From Hanamia caeni (GTDB lineage Bacteria; Bacteroidota; Bacteroidia; Chitinophagales; Chitinophagaceae), in contig NZ_RJJR01000005.1 in assembly GCF_003721595.1 (NCBI RefSeq), positions 186,001 to 250,000 of the forward strand: a DNA stretch of 64,000 nt. Direction: 5' to 3'. The notes beneath the pieces are model-generated. The model ran no database searches. It worked only from the letters and a program-made list of their open reading frames with translations, and was not told the DNA's origin. Positions 28,963 through 38,590 of this stretch are shown piece after piece. Every line of letters starts with the position of its first letter. The stretch's first letter is position 1. Both the position numbers and the translations under genes were made by a program.

Positions 28963-29574
28963 TTATTTATTAAAATGAAGTTCCAAATTTTTTACCTCTT
29001 TCAATGCAGATATCACTTCATTGATTTTATTGCGGGGAATGCCCGTTTCAATGCTGCAAAATAATTGCATCTCATTTTTAAGAATGGTACAATTGAATTG
29101 CTTCAAAATGCGCATTACTTCATTCATTTCGGTATAATTGAATTGTAGCTCGTAATTAATTTGCACTGCTTTTTGAACCACATGCGTGCATTGCAACACC
29201 AGCGCTGCTGATGTTTTGTAGGCATTGATTAACCCCGGAACACCCAATAAAGTTCCTCCAAAATAGCGCACAACAACAATTAAAATATCAGTCAGCTTTT
29301 TGGAATCTATTTGGCCAAGGATAGGCTTTCCTGCGGTGCCGGAAGGCTCGCCATCATCGCTCACTCTGAAATTATTTCCATCGGTTCCCAGTCTGTATGC
29401 AAAGCAATGGTGCGAAGCTTTGGGATGCTCTTTCTTTATTTCCTGCAGATTTTTTTTAAAATCAGTTGTATTTCTTATAGGGAAAGAATAGGCAATAAAT
29501 TTACTGCCACGGTCCTTAAATTCAGCAATGGCAGCCTTTTCCACGGTATAATAATATTCAGCTTCTTTCATCAT
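28963..29574 (-). CDS. YigZ/IMPACT family protein
   Basis: 203 residues. The N-terminal IMPACT domain (about residues 15-125) shows SKFIAYSFPI, HPKASHHCFAYRLG, SDDGEPSGTAGKPILGQI and VVRYFGGTLLGVPGLI. A C-terminal ferredoxin-like DUF1949 domain follows (YTEMNEVMRILKQF). Eukaryotic IMPACT inhibits the kinase GCN2 and E. coli YigZ is uncharacterised; a link to translation or stress is only inferred. The start ATG at 29574 has a second Met codon next to it (MMKEAEYYY). First gene of a two-gene unit with the DUF962 gene. Confidence 0.92.
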   Translation of the reverse strand: MMKEAEYYYTVEKAAIAEFKDRGSKFIAYSFPIRNTTDFKKNLQEIKKEHPKASHHCFAYRLGTDGNNFRVSDDGEPSGTAGKPILGQIDSKKLTDILIVVVRYFGGTLLGVPGLINAYKTSAALVLQCTHVVQKAVQINYELQFNYTEMNEVMRILKQFNCTILKNEMQLFCSIETGIPRNKINEVISALKEVKNLELHFNK

Positions 29575-29744
29575 GGCATCTTTACAGGCAACAATTTTTT
29601 AATGGCGCGGTAATCGTTGCGTAACTTTATCATTTTTAAATTAAGCAAATATTCACATTTATCTCTAGGAAACGGAAAATGCATCATGTGAAAATAATGA
29701 AGTGCAATATGTTGGTGTCAATCCGGGAACATTAAATATGATAA

Positions 29745-29761
29745 CAGTAAACAAACAAATA
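29745..29761 (+). repeat. CAGTAAAC motif, copy before kynU
   Basis: CAGTAAACAAACAAATA lies only nine bases before the kynU ATG, so it would be in the leader. It differs from the rpoC copy by one base (A for G) over the first 16 bases. Confidence 0.5.
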
Positions 29762-29769
29762 TCCTGAAA

Positions 29770-31059
29770 ATGAATTTTGAAAATACGATGGAGTTTGCAA
29801 AAAGTGAGGACGAAAAAGATATTCTAAAAATTTTTCGCAGCCAGTTTTATATCCCTATTCTCAATGGAAAAGATTGTGTTTATCTCAATGGAAATTCATT
29901 AGGCTTGCAACCTAAAACCGCGCAGGACAGCGTGTTGGATGAAATGGAGCACTGGGCAAACTACGGCGTGGAAGGCCATTTCTACGGAAAAAATCCCTGG
30001 GCAAATTTTCATGAGGCTTGCGTTAAAAAGCTACAGCCGATTGTTGGAGCGCTTTCTGAAGAAATAGTAGTGATGAACCAGCTCACAGTGAACTTACATC
30101 TGATGTTTACTACTTTTTATTGGCCCGATAATACACGCTATAAAATCATTTGTGAAAGTGGGGCGTTTTCTTCTGACTATTACGTTATTGACTCCCAATT
30201 GCAACTCCATGGCCTTTTTCCTGAAGATGCACTTATTGAAGTAGCGCCACGGGAAGGAGAATTTATAATACGGAATGAAGATATTATTTCTGCAATTGAA
30301 AACAATGCTGAAGAAGTAGCGTTGGTCTTTATTGGTGGTGTTAATTATTTAACCGGGCAGTTTTTTGATGTGAAATCCATTACTAATGCCGCGCATAAAG
30401 CCGGTGCCTATTGCGGTTTTGACCTTGCCCACGCCGTGGGGAATGTTGAATTAAAATTGCACGATTGGGAAGTGGATTTTGCCTGCTGGTGTTCATATAA
30501 ATATCTAAACTCAGGCCCGGGCGCGGTAGCAGGTGCGTTTATCCATCACCGTTATGTTACGGATAAATCGCTTCCGAGATTGGCGGGGTGGTGGGGAACT
30601 GACAAGCATGAGCGGTTCCAGTTTAAAAGAGCGTTTAATGCGATGCCCACAGCCGAAGGTTGGCAACTAAGCAATGCAAATATTTTAAGCATGGCGGCTC
30701 ACAAGGCGGCCCTTGATATTTTTGAAAAGGCCGACTTTGAAAATATTGTAGCCAAAGGAAAAAAATTGAGCGCTTATCTTTTATTTATTTTGAATGAAAT
30801 CAACCAATCTGCGTCAAAGGAATTAGTGCAGATTTTAACCCCGGTGGATGCGCAGGAACACGGTTGCCAGGTTTCTTTGATTCTGCCGGAAAATGGAAAA
30901 GGCTTTTTTGATTCTTTAAATAGAAACAGCGTAATTGCTGATTGGAAAGAGCCGGGCATCATCCGTGTAGCGCCTGTGCCATTATACAATACTTTTGAAG
31001 AAGTTTTTTTATTTGGTAAAATCTTAAAAGATTTTGCAGGTACTAACGGTAATGGCTAA
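29770..31059 (+). CDS. kynU: Kynureninase
   Basis: PLP enzyme that cleaves kynurenine or 3-hydroxykynurenine to anthranilate or 3-hydroxyanthranilate plus alanine. The 429-residue protein shows the family start (FYIPILNGKDCVYLNGNSLGLQPK), WANYGVEGHF, the substrate-side block MNQLTVNLHLM, GFDLAHAVGNVEL and the PLP lysine at about residue 244 in CSYKYLNSGPG. The C-terminal RVAPVPLYNTFEEV fits. No other kynurenine-pathway gene is adjacent. With nadB and pncB also in the window it belongs to NAD-precursor metabolism or tryptophan breakdown. Confidence 0.96.
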   Translation: MNFENTMEFAKSEDEKDILKIFRSQFYIPILNGKDCVYLNGNSLGLQPKTAQDSVLDEMEHWANYGVEGHFYGKNPWANFHEACVKKLQPIVGALSEEIVVMNQLTVNLHLMFTTFYWPDNTRYKIICESGAFSSDYYVIDSQLQLHGLFPEDALIEVAPREGEFIIRNEDIISAIENNAEEVALVFIGGVNYLTGQFFDVKSITNAAHKAGAYCGFDLAHAVGNVELKLHDWEVDFACWCSYKYLNSGPGAVAGAFIHHRYVTDKSLPRLAGWWGTDKHERFQFKRAFNAMPTAEGWQLSNANILSMAAHKAALDIFEKADFENIVAKGKKLSAYLLFILNEINQSASKELVQILTPVDAQEHGCQVSLILPENGKGFFDSLNRNSVIADWKEPGIIRVAPVPLYNTFEEVFLFGKILKDFAGTNGNG

Positions 31060-31121
31060 ACGAAAACCGTAAAATAAAAATCCGGGTTATTTATTCTTTT
31101 ACTAAGAAATGTGCTTAACAG

Positions 31122-31922
31122 ATGAATAGAAATTCTTTAATTGCAGAAATAAAAAGAAAAAGAACATTACTGTGTGTGGGCCTTGATACCGACATTAACA
31201 GAATCCCTTCGCATTTGAAAGCCTCGCCTGATGCGGTTTTTGAATTCAACAAGCAAATTATTGATGCCACGTACGATTGGTGTGTAGCTTATAAAATCAA
31301 TACAGCCTTTTATGAATCGCAAGGCGCAAAAGGATGGGAGTCTTTGGAAAAAACAGTGAATTATATTCCCGGTACACATTTCAAAATTGCTGATGCCAAG
31401 CGCGGGGATATCGGTAACACTTCTGACCAATATGCAAAAGCCTTTTTTGAAACAATACCATTTGACGCGGTTACGGTAGCGCCTTATATGGGCAGCGATA
31501 GCATAAAGCCATTTTTGAACTACCCAAATAAATGGGCCATAGTTTTAGGATTAACAAGCAATAAAGGCAGCGAAGATTTTCAGCAGCAGCACATCGGAAA
31601 TCATTTTTTATATGAAGAAGTGATTCGTAAAACCAGCCAATGGGGCACGCCGGAAAATCTGATGTTTGTAGTAGGCGCTACGAAGGCAGTGGAGCTTTCT
31701 TCTATTCGAAAAATCATTCCTTCTCATTTTTTACTTATCCCCGGTGTAGGCGCCCAGGGAGGCAGCCTTTCTGAAGTGTGCAAATATGGTTTAACCGAAG
31801 AGGGAGGTTTGCTGATAAATGCGTCCCGTGCTGTTATTTATGCAGGCCATGATGCAAATTTTGCAAAAGAAGCTGCAAAGGTGGCAAAGCAATACCAATC
31901 AGAAATGCAGCAATATTTGTAG
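31122..31922 (+). CDS. pyrF: Orotidine 5'-phosphate decarboxylase
   Basis: Last step of UMP synthesis, decarboxylating OMP. At 266 residues it is the longer bacterial type (PyrF subfamily 2). The catalytic Asp-Lys-Asp array is in DAKRGDIGNT with Lys93 as the proton donor; LCVGLDTD near the N-terminus and IPGVGAQGG and LLINASRAVIYA at the C-terminus bind the phosphate. It follows kynU by 62 bases in the same direction, with no terminator visible, but the pathways are unrelated. Confidence 0.96.
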   Translation: MNRNSLIAEIKRKRTLLCVGLDTDINRIPSHLKASPDAVFEFNKQIIDATYDWCVAYKINTAFYESQGAKGWESLEKTVNYIPGTHFKIADAKRGDIGNTSDQYAKAFFETIPFDAVTVAPYMGSDSIKPFLNYPNKWAIVLGLTSNKGSEDFQQQHIGNHFLYEEVIRKTSQWGTPENLMFVVGATKAVELSSIRKIIPSHFLLIPGVGAQGGSLSEVCKYGLTEEGGLLINASRAVIYAGHDANFAKEAAKVAKQYQSEMQQYL

Positions 31923-32159
31923 TGGCTTTTTAAAATGTTTAAAACTCTTTTTTCTTCAAAAAACATACGGCGGCACCCCCATGATAAATACAAGAATATC
32001 GGGCTCAGTAAAGTGTTGCAGCAATAAATAAAATGATGTTTTCTGACATGCGCCGGGTAAGCAAAATGAGAATTATTTTTCAATTTACTGCATTTGTCAG
32101 AGATGAAAATTTGACGTCGATAAGCTGTACATTTACTCCTCATTTTTATAAAACGATTT

Positions 32160-34481
32160 GTGGCTTTTTCCCGATGTAATTTTATTATTAAAAGTGTTCT
32201 ATTTAATGTTTTGCTGTTCCTTTTTTCCGGCAAATTATCAGGCCAGAATTATGTTTTTGCAAAATTATCCGGCTCGCCGATGAACACTTCCGGCTGGAAC
32301 CTCCAGGGAGGCGCTTTTGTAACCAATGTAACCGGCACGGATAATTCTGAGCTGATGCTTTGCGCTCTTAACCAGCCAAGCGGAGCCGTATTTTTTAATC
32401 AGCCCATTAATCTTGCAGTTTGCAGCCGTTGGAAAGCTGAATTTGATTTTAGAATGTACGATGGTGATGGCGCTGATGGAATCGCCTTTTGTTTTCTTGA
32501 AGTACCCCCGGTGGGCTTTGTTACGGGTGCAGGACTTGGAATTCCTCAAACAGCCAATGGCTTAAAAATTTGTTTTGACACATGGAACAATTGCATTCCT
32601 CCGAATCCTGCCACCATTCACCAGGATATGCCCAAAGTTGAAATCAGGTGGGGAAACGGCTACAATGAATGTACCACGCAACCTACAAGAGATAACAGAG
32701 ATGGCAAAATTTCTTTTATCCGCTCTTCTTCATATAACCATGCAAAAATTATTTACGACAAGGGAAATATTGATGTGTATGTAAATGACGGCCTTATGGT
32801 GAGCGCTCACCAGGAATTTAATTTTACGGGCTATCTTGGCCTTACGGCAAGCACCGGCGGTTACCATGATAATCATTCAATAAAAAATGTAGTGGTATAT
32901 ACTGAAATGCCACCGTCAGTTGCAGGCCCCGCCCAAAGCGGATGCCCCGGCGATACGTTGCAGGTGGGTAGTTCGCCCAATCCTTCCTATACTTATTCGT
33001 GGTTGCCTTCTGAAGGATTAAATAATACCAGTGCCTCAGCGCCATTGGTTACGCTTCAAAATGATTCGGCGGCATCTGTTTTTAAAACTTATTTTGTAAA
33101 AACTGCTTTTGCCAATAATCCCGGTTGTGCTTCTATGGATAGCGTTGTTATAAGAGTATTTCCAAAACCCAAGGTCAATTTTATCAGTCCTGAAATTTGC
33201 CTGCTTGATGCCGTGGCATCTTTTAAAGACAGCAGCTTTACAGAAGATGACCAAACTTTGCCTTTCAAATATCAATGGACTTTTGGAGATGATAACGCGG
33301 ATGGCTCTAATCCTGATTCTTCTTTTTTTCAAAACCCCTCGCATCATTATTCTGAAGCCAGCGATTATGCAGTTTCCTTGAAAGTTACCAATGAAAAAAG
33401 CTGCGTGGACAGCGTCAGCAAAATATTTACCGTGAACGGCGCGGTTCCGAAATCGGTATTTGAAATTGAAAATCCAACCGCATTATGCAGCAACACTCCG
33501 GTTGTTCTGATTAATAAATCGACAGTCGATTTTGGTCAAATTACAAAATTGCAACTTGCCTGGGGAGATTCAAACGGGAATTTTGAGATCGATGAAACAC
33601 CCGTCAGCGGGAAATCGTATAATCATATTTATCCGCAAGCTCAAATGGCTGCCGATTCCGTTTTCAATATAAAAGTGATAGCCTATTCCGGAATCTCTTG
33701 CAAAAATGAAATGACCCAAACGATAAAAATTCTCAAATCTCCCCAAATTGTTACTGATTCCATTCCGGCAGTTTGTAATAATGCACGTCAGATTTCCATC
33801 AAGCCTTATGCATCCGCACCTGGCTTTACGGGCAATTTTTCTTTTGAGGGAAATGGCGTTTCGGAAAATGGATTCTTTAATCCACAAGAAGTTACCGGGA
33901 CAAAAAATTCCATTATTTATGCTTTTACTGCTTCAAATGGTTGCCGCGATTCCGCTTCTCAGGTGGTGTCAATCATCCCTCCTCCGCAGGTGGATGGCGG
34001 GCCAACTCTCTATTTATTAAAAGGCGAAAGCGGAAAATTAGCGGCTACTGCATCGGGCACTGACTTATCTTTTTCATGGTATCCTTCGTTGTATTTAGAT
34101 AATGTCCACGTTATTCAACCAACCACTACTCCTTCTGAAGATATTCAGTATACGCTTACCGTTACCGGAACAGGAGGATGTAAAGACAGCTCTCTGGCAG
34201 CGGTAAAACTTTTGCCTGAGCCACAGATCCCAAATGCTTTTACACCAAATAATGACGGATTGAATGATACCTGGGGAATTGCCGGCCTGAGTTTATATTT
34301 GAAATGTGAAGTCAGGATTTATAACCGCTACGGACAATTGGTATTTTTTTCAACAGGATACTCTTCTCCGTGGGACGGCACTTTTAAAGGCCAGCCGCTT
34401 TCGTCAGACCTGTATGTTTATATTATTGATACCAAACGGAGAAAAAAGTTGTACAGAGGGACTGTAATGATCATAAGGTAA
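32160..34481 (+). CDS. Secreted lectin/PKD protein with gliding-type C-terminal sorting domain
   Basis: 773 residues starting at GTG (32160); no ATG upstream in frame would give a signal peptide, while this start does (FIIKSVLFNVLLFLFSGKLSG). The N-terminal domain (about 30-245) resembles an L-type lectin: WKAEFDFRMYDGDGADGIAFCF and, later, GNIDVYVNDGLMV and GYLGLTASTGGY. PKD-like domains follow (about 330-430, with YQWTFGDDN). The last 85 residues are a gliding-motility-associated C-terminal domain: IPNAFTPNNDGLNDTW, IYNRYGQLVF and the W-D-G-T-F block. That domain directs export by the type IX system and surface attachment. Substrate is probably a glycan. PorV and GldJ in this window would serve it. 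Confidence 0.86.
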   Translation: MAFSRCNFIIKSVLFNVLLFLFSGKLSGQNYVFAKLSGSPMNTSGWNLQGGAFVTNVTGTDNSELMLCALNQPSGAVFFNQPINLAVCSRWKAEFDFRMYDGDGADGIAFCFLEVPPVGFVTGAGLGIPQTANGLKICFDTWNNCIPPNPATIHQDMPKVEIRWGNGYNECTTQPTRDNRDGKISFIRSSSYNHAKIIYDKGNIDVYVNDGLMVSAHQEFNFTGYLGLTASTGGYHDNHSIKNVVVYTEMPPSVAGPAQSGCPGDTLQVGSSPNPSYTYSWLPSEGLNNTSASAPLVTLQNDSAASVFKTYFVKTAFANNPGCASMDSVVIRVFPKPKVNFISPEICLLDAVASFKDSSFTEDDQTLPFKYQWTFGDDNADGSNPDSSFFQNPSHHYSEASDYAVSLKVTNEKSCVDSVSKIFTVNGAVPKSVFEIENPTALCSNTPVVLINKSTVDFGQITKLQLAWGDSNGNFEIDETPVSGKSYNHIYPQAQMAADSVFNIKVIAYSGISCKNEMTQTIKILKSPQIVTDSIPAVCNNARQISIKPYASAPGFTGNFSFEGNGVSENGFFNPQEVTGTKNSIIYAFTASNGCRDSASQVVSIIPPPQVDGGPTLYLLKGESGKLAATASGTDLSFSWYPSLYLDNVHVIQPTTTPSEDIQYTLTVTGTGGCKDSSLAAVKLLPEPQIPNAFTPNNDGLNDTWGIAGLSLYLKCEVRIYNRYGQLVFFSTGYSSPWDGTFKGQPLSSDLYVYIIDTKRRKKLYRGTVMIIR

Positions 34482-34551
34482 ATTATCAGGGGCAATTTCT
34501 TATTGCGCTGGATTCTTTTTTCTTTTAATTATCTTTAATTCAAAAACTGCC

Positions 34552-34851
34552 ATGAAAATTATTTCGCTACTTTTTATTGTTGCTTTCTTATTTTCAGCGT
34601 GCAAGCCAAAAATGCTTTCAGGAAAAGAGTTGGAAAGCAAGCTCATTGAAACGATGAATAATTATTTGGACAGTACTTTGAAAGCCGGTGTTCATGCAAC
34701 CGTCAGAGATGTTGTTTACTTCGCAGAGCCTGAAAAAAAACTCTACCGTTGCCGGTTTCATGTAAATATGACTTATGAAAAAAAAGATACAGCCGGAATA
34801 GTTGCAGCTACTATTAGTAACGATTTTAAAACCGTCAGCCGCACCCAGTAA
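34552..34851 (+). CDS. Small lipoprotein of unknown function
   Basis: 99 residues with a lipoprotein signal (MKIISLLFIVAFLFSAC, Cys17). The mature part (about 83 residues) has one helical stretch (SGKELESKLIETMNNYL) and a strand-rich end (VRDVVYFAEPEKKLYRCRFHVNMTY). It resembles small periplasmic proteins of the phylum without a defined family. It lies 70 bases after the sorted lectin gene and may be co-transcribed. Confidence 0.7.
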   Translation: MKIISLLFIVAFLFSACKPKMLSGKELESKLIETMNNYLDSTLKAGVHATVRDVVYFAEPEKKLYRCRFHVNMTYEKKDTAGIVAATISNDFKTVSRTQ

Positions 34852-35107
34852 AGTGCCTGGGTTTAGAAAAATTATTTTGCCTTCCGCCATTAGGTTATTT
34901 CTGCTAATTACAGCCTTATCTGCTGTGAATGAGCTATGTATTGAAACAATTTATATTTCATCTGATAAAACGCAAGCTCATTCTTTGTAATTTGTTAACC
35001 TACGTGTGCAGCGAAAGATAGCCAATTGTTGCCTTGCAAATGTTAATAAAAACCAAACCGCATTTAGAGTAATTTTTATTTCCTTTGCGGCTCAAAAATC
35101 AAGCTAT

Positions 35108-38100
35108 ATGAAAATACAAAGAATCTTACCCTTGTTACTTGTCGCTTTTTTGTTGCCCTTCGTAATGAATGCACAGGTGACAACAAGTAGTATAACAGGA
35201 AAAGTGACAGACAATACAGGAGCAGGACTCGCAGGAGCTACCATTTCTGCAAAACATGTTCCTTCAGGGACCGTTTACAACACGCTCACACGTAAGGATG
35301 GATTATTTGATATGCCAGGTTTAAGAATTGGAGGTCCTTATACCATTACCGTAAGTTTTGTGGGATACGCTACACAAACAATCAATGATATCTCATTACT
35401 GTTAGGGGAGCCTCATCAACTTATTATAAATATGTCTCAGTCTAATCAGAGTCTCGAAGCCGTTGTTATTTCCGCGTCGGGCTCTCGTAATAAGTCATTA
35501 AAAACAGGTGCAAGTACAATTGTTACTACTTCTCAGTTAGCAACTCTTCCTACGATTAACAGGTCATTGAGCGATTATACAAGAGTTACCCCACAGGCAA
35601 ATGGTAATGGTTTCGCGGGAAGAGATGGAAGATATAATAATCTTCAGATTGACGGAGCCAATTTGAATAACAGTTTTGGATTAAGTTCTGACCTTACTCC
35701 CGGTGGCGGCCCATCGCCAATATCTGTGGATGCGATCCAGGAAGTTTCAGTTAATATTGCCCCGTTCGATGTGCGTCAGTCTGGGTTTACCGGTGCGGGA
35801 ATAAACGCCGTAACCAAAAGCGGAACAAACACTTTTCATGGAAGCGTATATCATTATTTCAGAAATGAAAATATGATGGGTTCAAAAATCGATGGCCAAA
35901 AAATTACAAAAACTCCATTAAATAATAAAATTTTCGGAGGCAGCGTAAGTGGTCCGATCATTAAAGACAAATTATTCTTTTTTGTAAATGCCGAACATGA
36001 AACAAGATCTGTTCCGGGCATTACCTATGTTGCAACTGGTTCTAAAAATAGCGGAACCCAGTCCACAACAAGCATAGAAGACCTAAAAGCAGTATATGAT
36101 TTTGTAAAATCCACATATAATTATGATCCGGGAGCTTATGACGGCTTTCCAAATTTTGAGTCGAAAAACACAAAGCTTTTGGGAAAAATTGACTGGAATA
36201 TAAGTGACAAGCACAGATTGACCGTGAAATATACAGACTTTAAGGGAAGTGATATGAGCCCATTAAACGGAAGCAGTGTTCCTCAAAATGGTAAAATCTT
36301 TGTGACAGGGCAATCGAGCGGGCTTTCAAGATTACCTGTTAATAGGTTTGGAACACAATCAATGGGCTTTAGCAATTCTAATTATGGTACTGATCATATA
36401 GTAAGAACAGGATCTCTTGAATTAAACAGTCGTTTTAGCAATACAATATCAAATCAGTTTATTGCTACTTATACCAAGACAAATGATACACGCTTTATTC
36501 CCGGAGGTAAAGTTTTCCCAACAGTTGATATCTTTAATGGACAAGGTTTAAACTACATCAGTTTGGGAACCGACCCTTTTACTAATAATAATGTTCTTGA
36601 TGGAAAAGATTTAAGTATAACTGATAATTTTACCGTTTATTCAGGAAGCCACACAATTACGGCCGGGATAAATTATGAATATCAGCAAATACGGAATATG
36701 TTTATGGGAGGTTCACAAGGCCATTATGTATTTGATAGTCTTGGAGCATTTTTAAATCAGCTTCAGCCCAGCTATTACGGTTATACTTATTCTTTGGTTC
36801 CCGGCCAGCCGGCTGTTTATTCTGCCGATCTTAAAATTGGGCAAGTAGGCATTTATGTTCAGGATGAATTTAAAATAAGGAATAATTTTAAGCTCACTTA
36901 TGGTATACGCTTTGATAAACCGTATTACCCCGAAAACCCGATTGACAACCCTTCAATTGATGCTTTATCTCTGCCTGATGCAGATGGCCACATGACCAAT
37001 TACAATACAGGAAAATGGCCAAAGTCCAATGTGATTTTATCACCGCGTGCGGGATTTAACTGGACAGTGGGGGCGGATAAAAGTCTCACTGTGAGAGGTG
37101 GAACTGGCTTATTTACCGGCCGGATTCCCTATGTATTTTTAACGAACATGCCATCAAATAATGGAATGTACCAAAGGGCGGTATTCTATAATACTAAGAA
37201 AGATTTGGATTCTTTGGGCATTACTAAATTTGACCCTAATCCGGATGCGTATGCTGGCCAATTCTCTAAAACTCCAAATACAACCACTCCTCCTCAAAGT
37301 TTTGTGGTGATTGATCCTAAATTTAAATTCCCATTGGTATGGAGAAGCAATATCGGTATCGATAAAAAATTAGATAACGGTTTCACAGCTACGGTTGATT
37401 TAATTTATACTAAAGATATCAACGCCGTCGTAATGAGAAATCCTAATCTTAAACCTCCAACTGATAAATATACAGGGCCAGATACAAGGTATTATTACCC
37501 TGGTTCAACACCTACTTATTACCCAAATTTAGGAACACCCATAGTTCTTGAAAATACGCATAAGGGTTATGCGTTCTCAGCTACTGCCCAGGTTTCTAAA
37601 TCGTTTACCAATGGATTGTATGGTTCCCTGGCATATACTTACACACAAGCAAAAGAAGTGAGTCCCAATCCCGGATCGCGGGCAAGTTCTGCATGGCAAT
37701 CTATTGCTAATGTAAATGGCCCCAACGACCAGGTGTTAGATAATTCTCAATACGCCATTCCACACAGAATAATCGCTAATGTATCTTATAAATTTGCTTA
37801 TGCAAGGCATTTTGCTTCTACATTTTCTTTGGTTTACACAGGAAGCAACGGATACCTTATTAATTATGTGACTAATGGTTCAATAGTAAGAGATGGAAAT
37901 TCAGAATTGCTTTACATATATCCAAAGGGAACGGATGTACCATTTGTAGATTACAAAGTAACAGATAAAGATTCAAAAGGAAACGTAATCGCAACAAGAT
38001 CCTATACTGTTCAGCAACAGCAGCAAGCTTACGATCAATATGTATCTAACAGCAAATATTTATCGGATAATAAAGGTCATTATGTGAGCCGTTATGGACA

Positions 38101-38422
38101 AAAAGCTCCATGGTTTAACCAGGTTGATTTTCGTTTCCTGCAGGATTTCTATTTGAAAACAGCAGGCGGAACAAAACATGATTTAGAGTTTAGCATGGAC
38201 ATTTTCAATCTTGGCAATTTAATAGCTAATAAAACAAAAGGTTTTGGCTATACTGAAACCACAACAATTACAAACCCATTAGTTATGAAAAGTGTTGTAA
38301 ATCAGGCGCCAACTTTTACATGGAGCGAGTATAATAAACAATTAGTAGAAACTCCATTCCAGGTAGATAAGAGCACCTCCAATTTATGGTATATGCAAAT
38401 TGGTTTACGCTATAGTTTTTAG
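35108..38422 (+). CDS. Oar-like TonB-dependent outer-membrane receptor
   Basis: 1104 residues from the ATG at 35108, chosen because it begins the signal peptide MKIQRILPLLLVAFLLPFVM; the open frame runs 34 codons further upstream without support. A carboxypeptidase-regulatory-like domain (about 24-115: SITGKVTDNTGAGLAGATISA) precedes a plug domain (about 125-250, with DGRYNNLQIDGANLNN) and a large 22-strand barrel ending in WYMQIGLRYSF. The order matches Oar-like proteins rather than SusC: no SusD partner is adjacent. Oar homologues import or export proteins or peptides; the cargo is unknown. Monocistronic with a terminator after it. Confidence 0.88.
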   Translation: MKIQRILPLLLVAFLLPFVMNAQVTTSSITGKVTDNTGAGLAGATISAKHVPSGTVYNTLTRKDGLFDMPGLRIGGPYTITVSFVGYATQTINDISLLLGEPHQLIINMSQSNQSLEAVVISASGSRNKSLKTGASTIVTTSQLATLPTINRSLSDYTRVTPQANGNGFAGRDGRYNNLQIDGANLNNSFGLSSDLTPGGGPSPISVDAIQEVSVNIAPFDVRQSGFTGAGINAVTKSGTNTFHGSVYHYFRNENMMGSKIDGQKITKTPLNNKIFGGSVSGPIIKDKLFFFVNAEHETRSVPGITYVATGSKNSGTQSTTSIEDLKAVYDFVKSTYNYDPGAYDGFPNFESKNTKLLGKIDWNISDKHRLTVKYTDFKGSDMSPLNGSSVPQNGKIFVTGQSSGLSRLPVNRFGTQSMGFSNSNYGTDHIVRTGSLELNSRFSNTISNQFIATYTKTNDTRFIPGGKVFPTVDIFNGQGLNYISLGTDPFTNNNVLDGKDLSITDNFTVYSGSHTITAGINYEYQQIRNMFMGGSQGHYVFDSLGAFLNQLQPSYYGYTYSLVPGQPAVYSADLKIGQVGIYVQDEFKIRNNFKLTYGIRFDKPYYPENPIDNPSIDALSLPDADGHMTNYNTGKWPKSNVILSPRAGFNWTVGADKSLTVRGGTGLFTGRIPYVFLTNMPSNNGMYQRAVFYNTKKDLDSLGITKFDPNPDAYAGQFSKTPNTTTPPQSFVVIDPKFKFPLVWRSNIGIDKKLDNGFTATVDLIYTKDINAVVMRNPNLKPPTDKYTGPDTRYYYPGSTPTYYPNLGTPIVLENTHKGYAFSATAQVSKSFTNGLYGSLAYTYTQAKEVSPNPGSRASSAWQSIANVNGPNDQVLDNSQYAIPHRIIANVSYKFAYARHFASTFSLVYTGSNGYLINYVTNGSIVRDGNSELLYIYPKGTDVPFVDYKVTDKDSKGNVIATRSYTVQQQQQAYDQYVSNSKYLSDNKGHYVSRYGQKAPWFNQVDFRFLQDFYLKTAGGTKHDLEFSMDIFNLGNLIANKTKGFGYTETTTITNPLVMKSVVNQAPTFTWSEYNKQLVETPFQVDKSTSNLWYMQIGLRYSF

Positions 38423-38447
38423 CTAACTAACATTTTTATCGAAGACT

Positions 38448-38463
38448 TTCCGGAATTCCGGAA
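38448..38463. other. Perfect 16-bp palindrome after the TonB receptor gene
   Basis: TTCCGGAATTCCGGAA is a perfect palindrome without a spacer, 25 bases after the receptor stop and 16 bases before its terminator stem. It could be a protein-binding site or chance. Confidence 0.5.
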
Positions 38464-38479
38464 CGTTTTGCCAGATAAG

Positions 38480-38508
38480 CCCGGTCCAGTAAAATGGCCG
38501 GGTTTTTT
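38480..38508 (+). terminator. Terminator of the TonB receptor gene
   Basis: CCCGG (38480-38484), then CCA after a bulged T, pairs with TGG and CCGGG (38495-38502). A run of six T follows. Confidence 0.8.
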
Positions 38509-38590
38509 ATTATAACCTTTCTAAAATAAAAATGACAAATTTGTCTATCTACTGGCAGCCAGGTTGCTTTACTGTTGGTAGAATGCCAAA

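Noticed and set aside
38565..38585. CAGTAAAGCAAC on the minus strand after nadB
   Set aside because: It lies downstream of both flanking genes and lacks the A/T tract, so it does not fit the motif placement.
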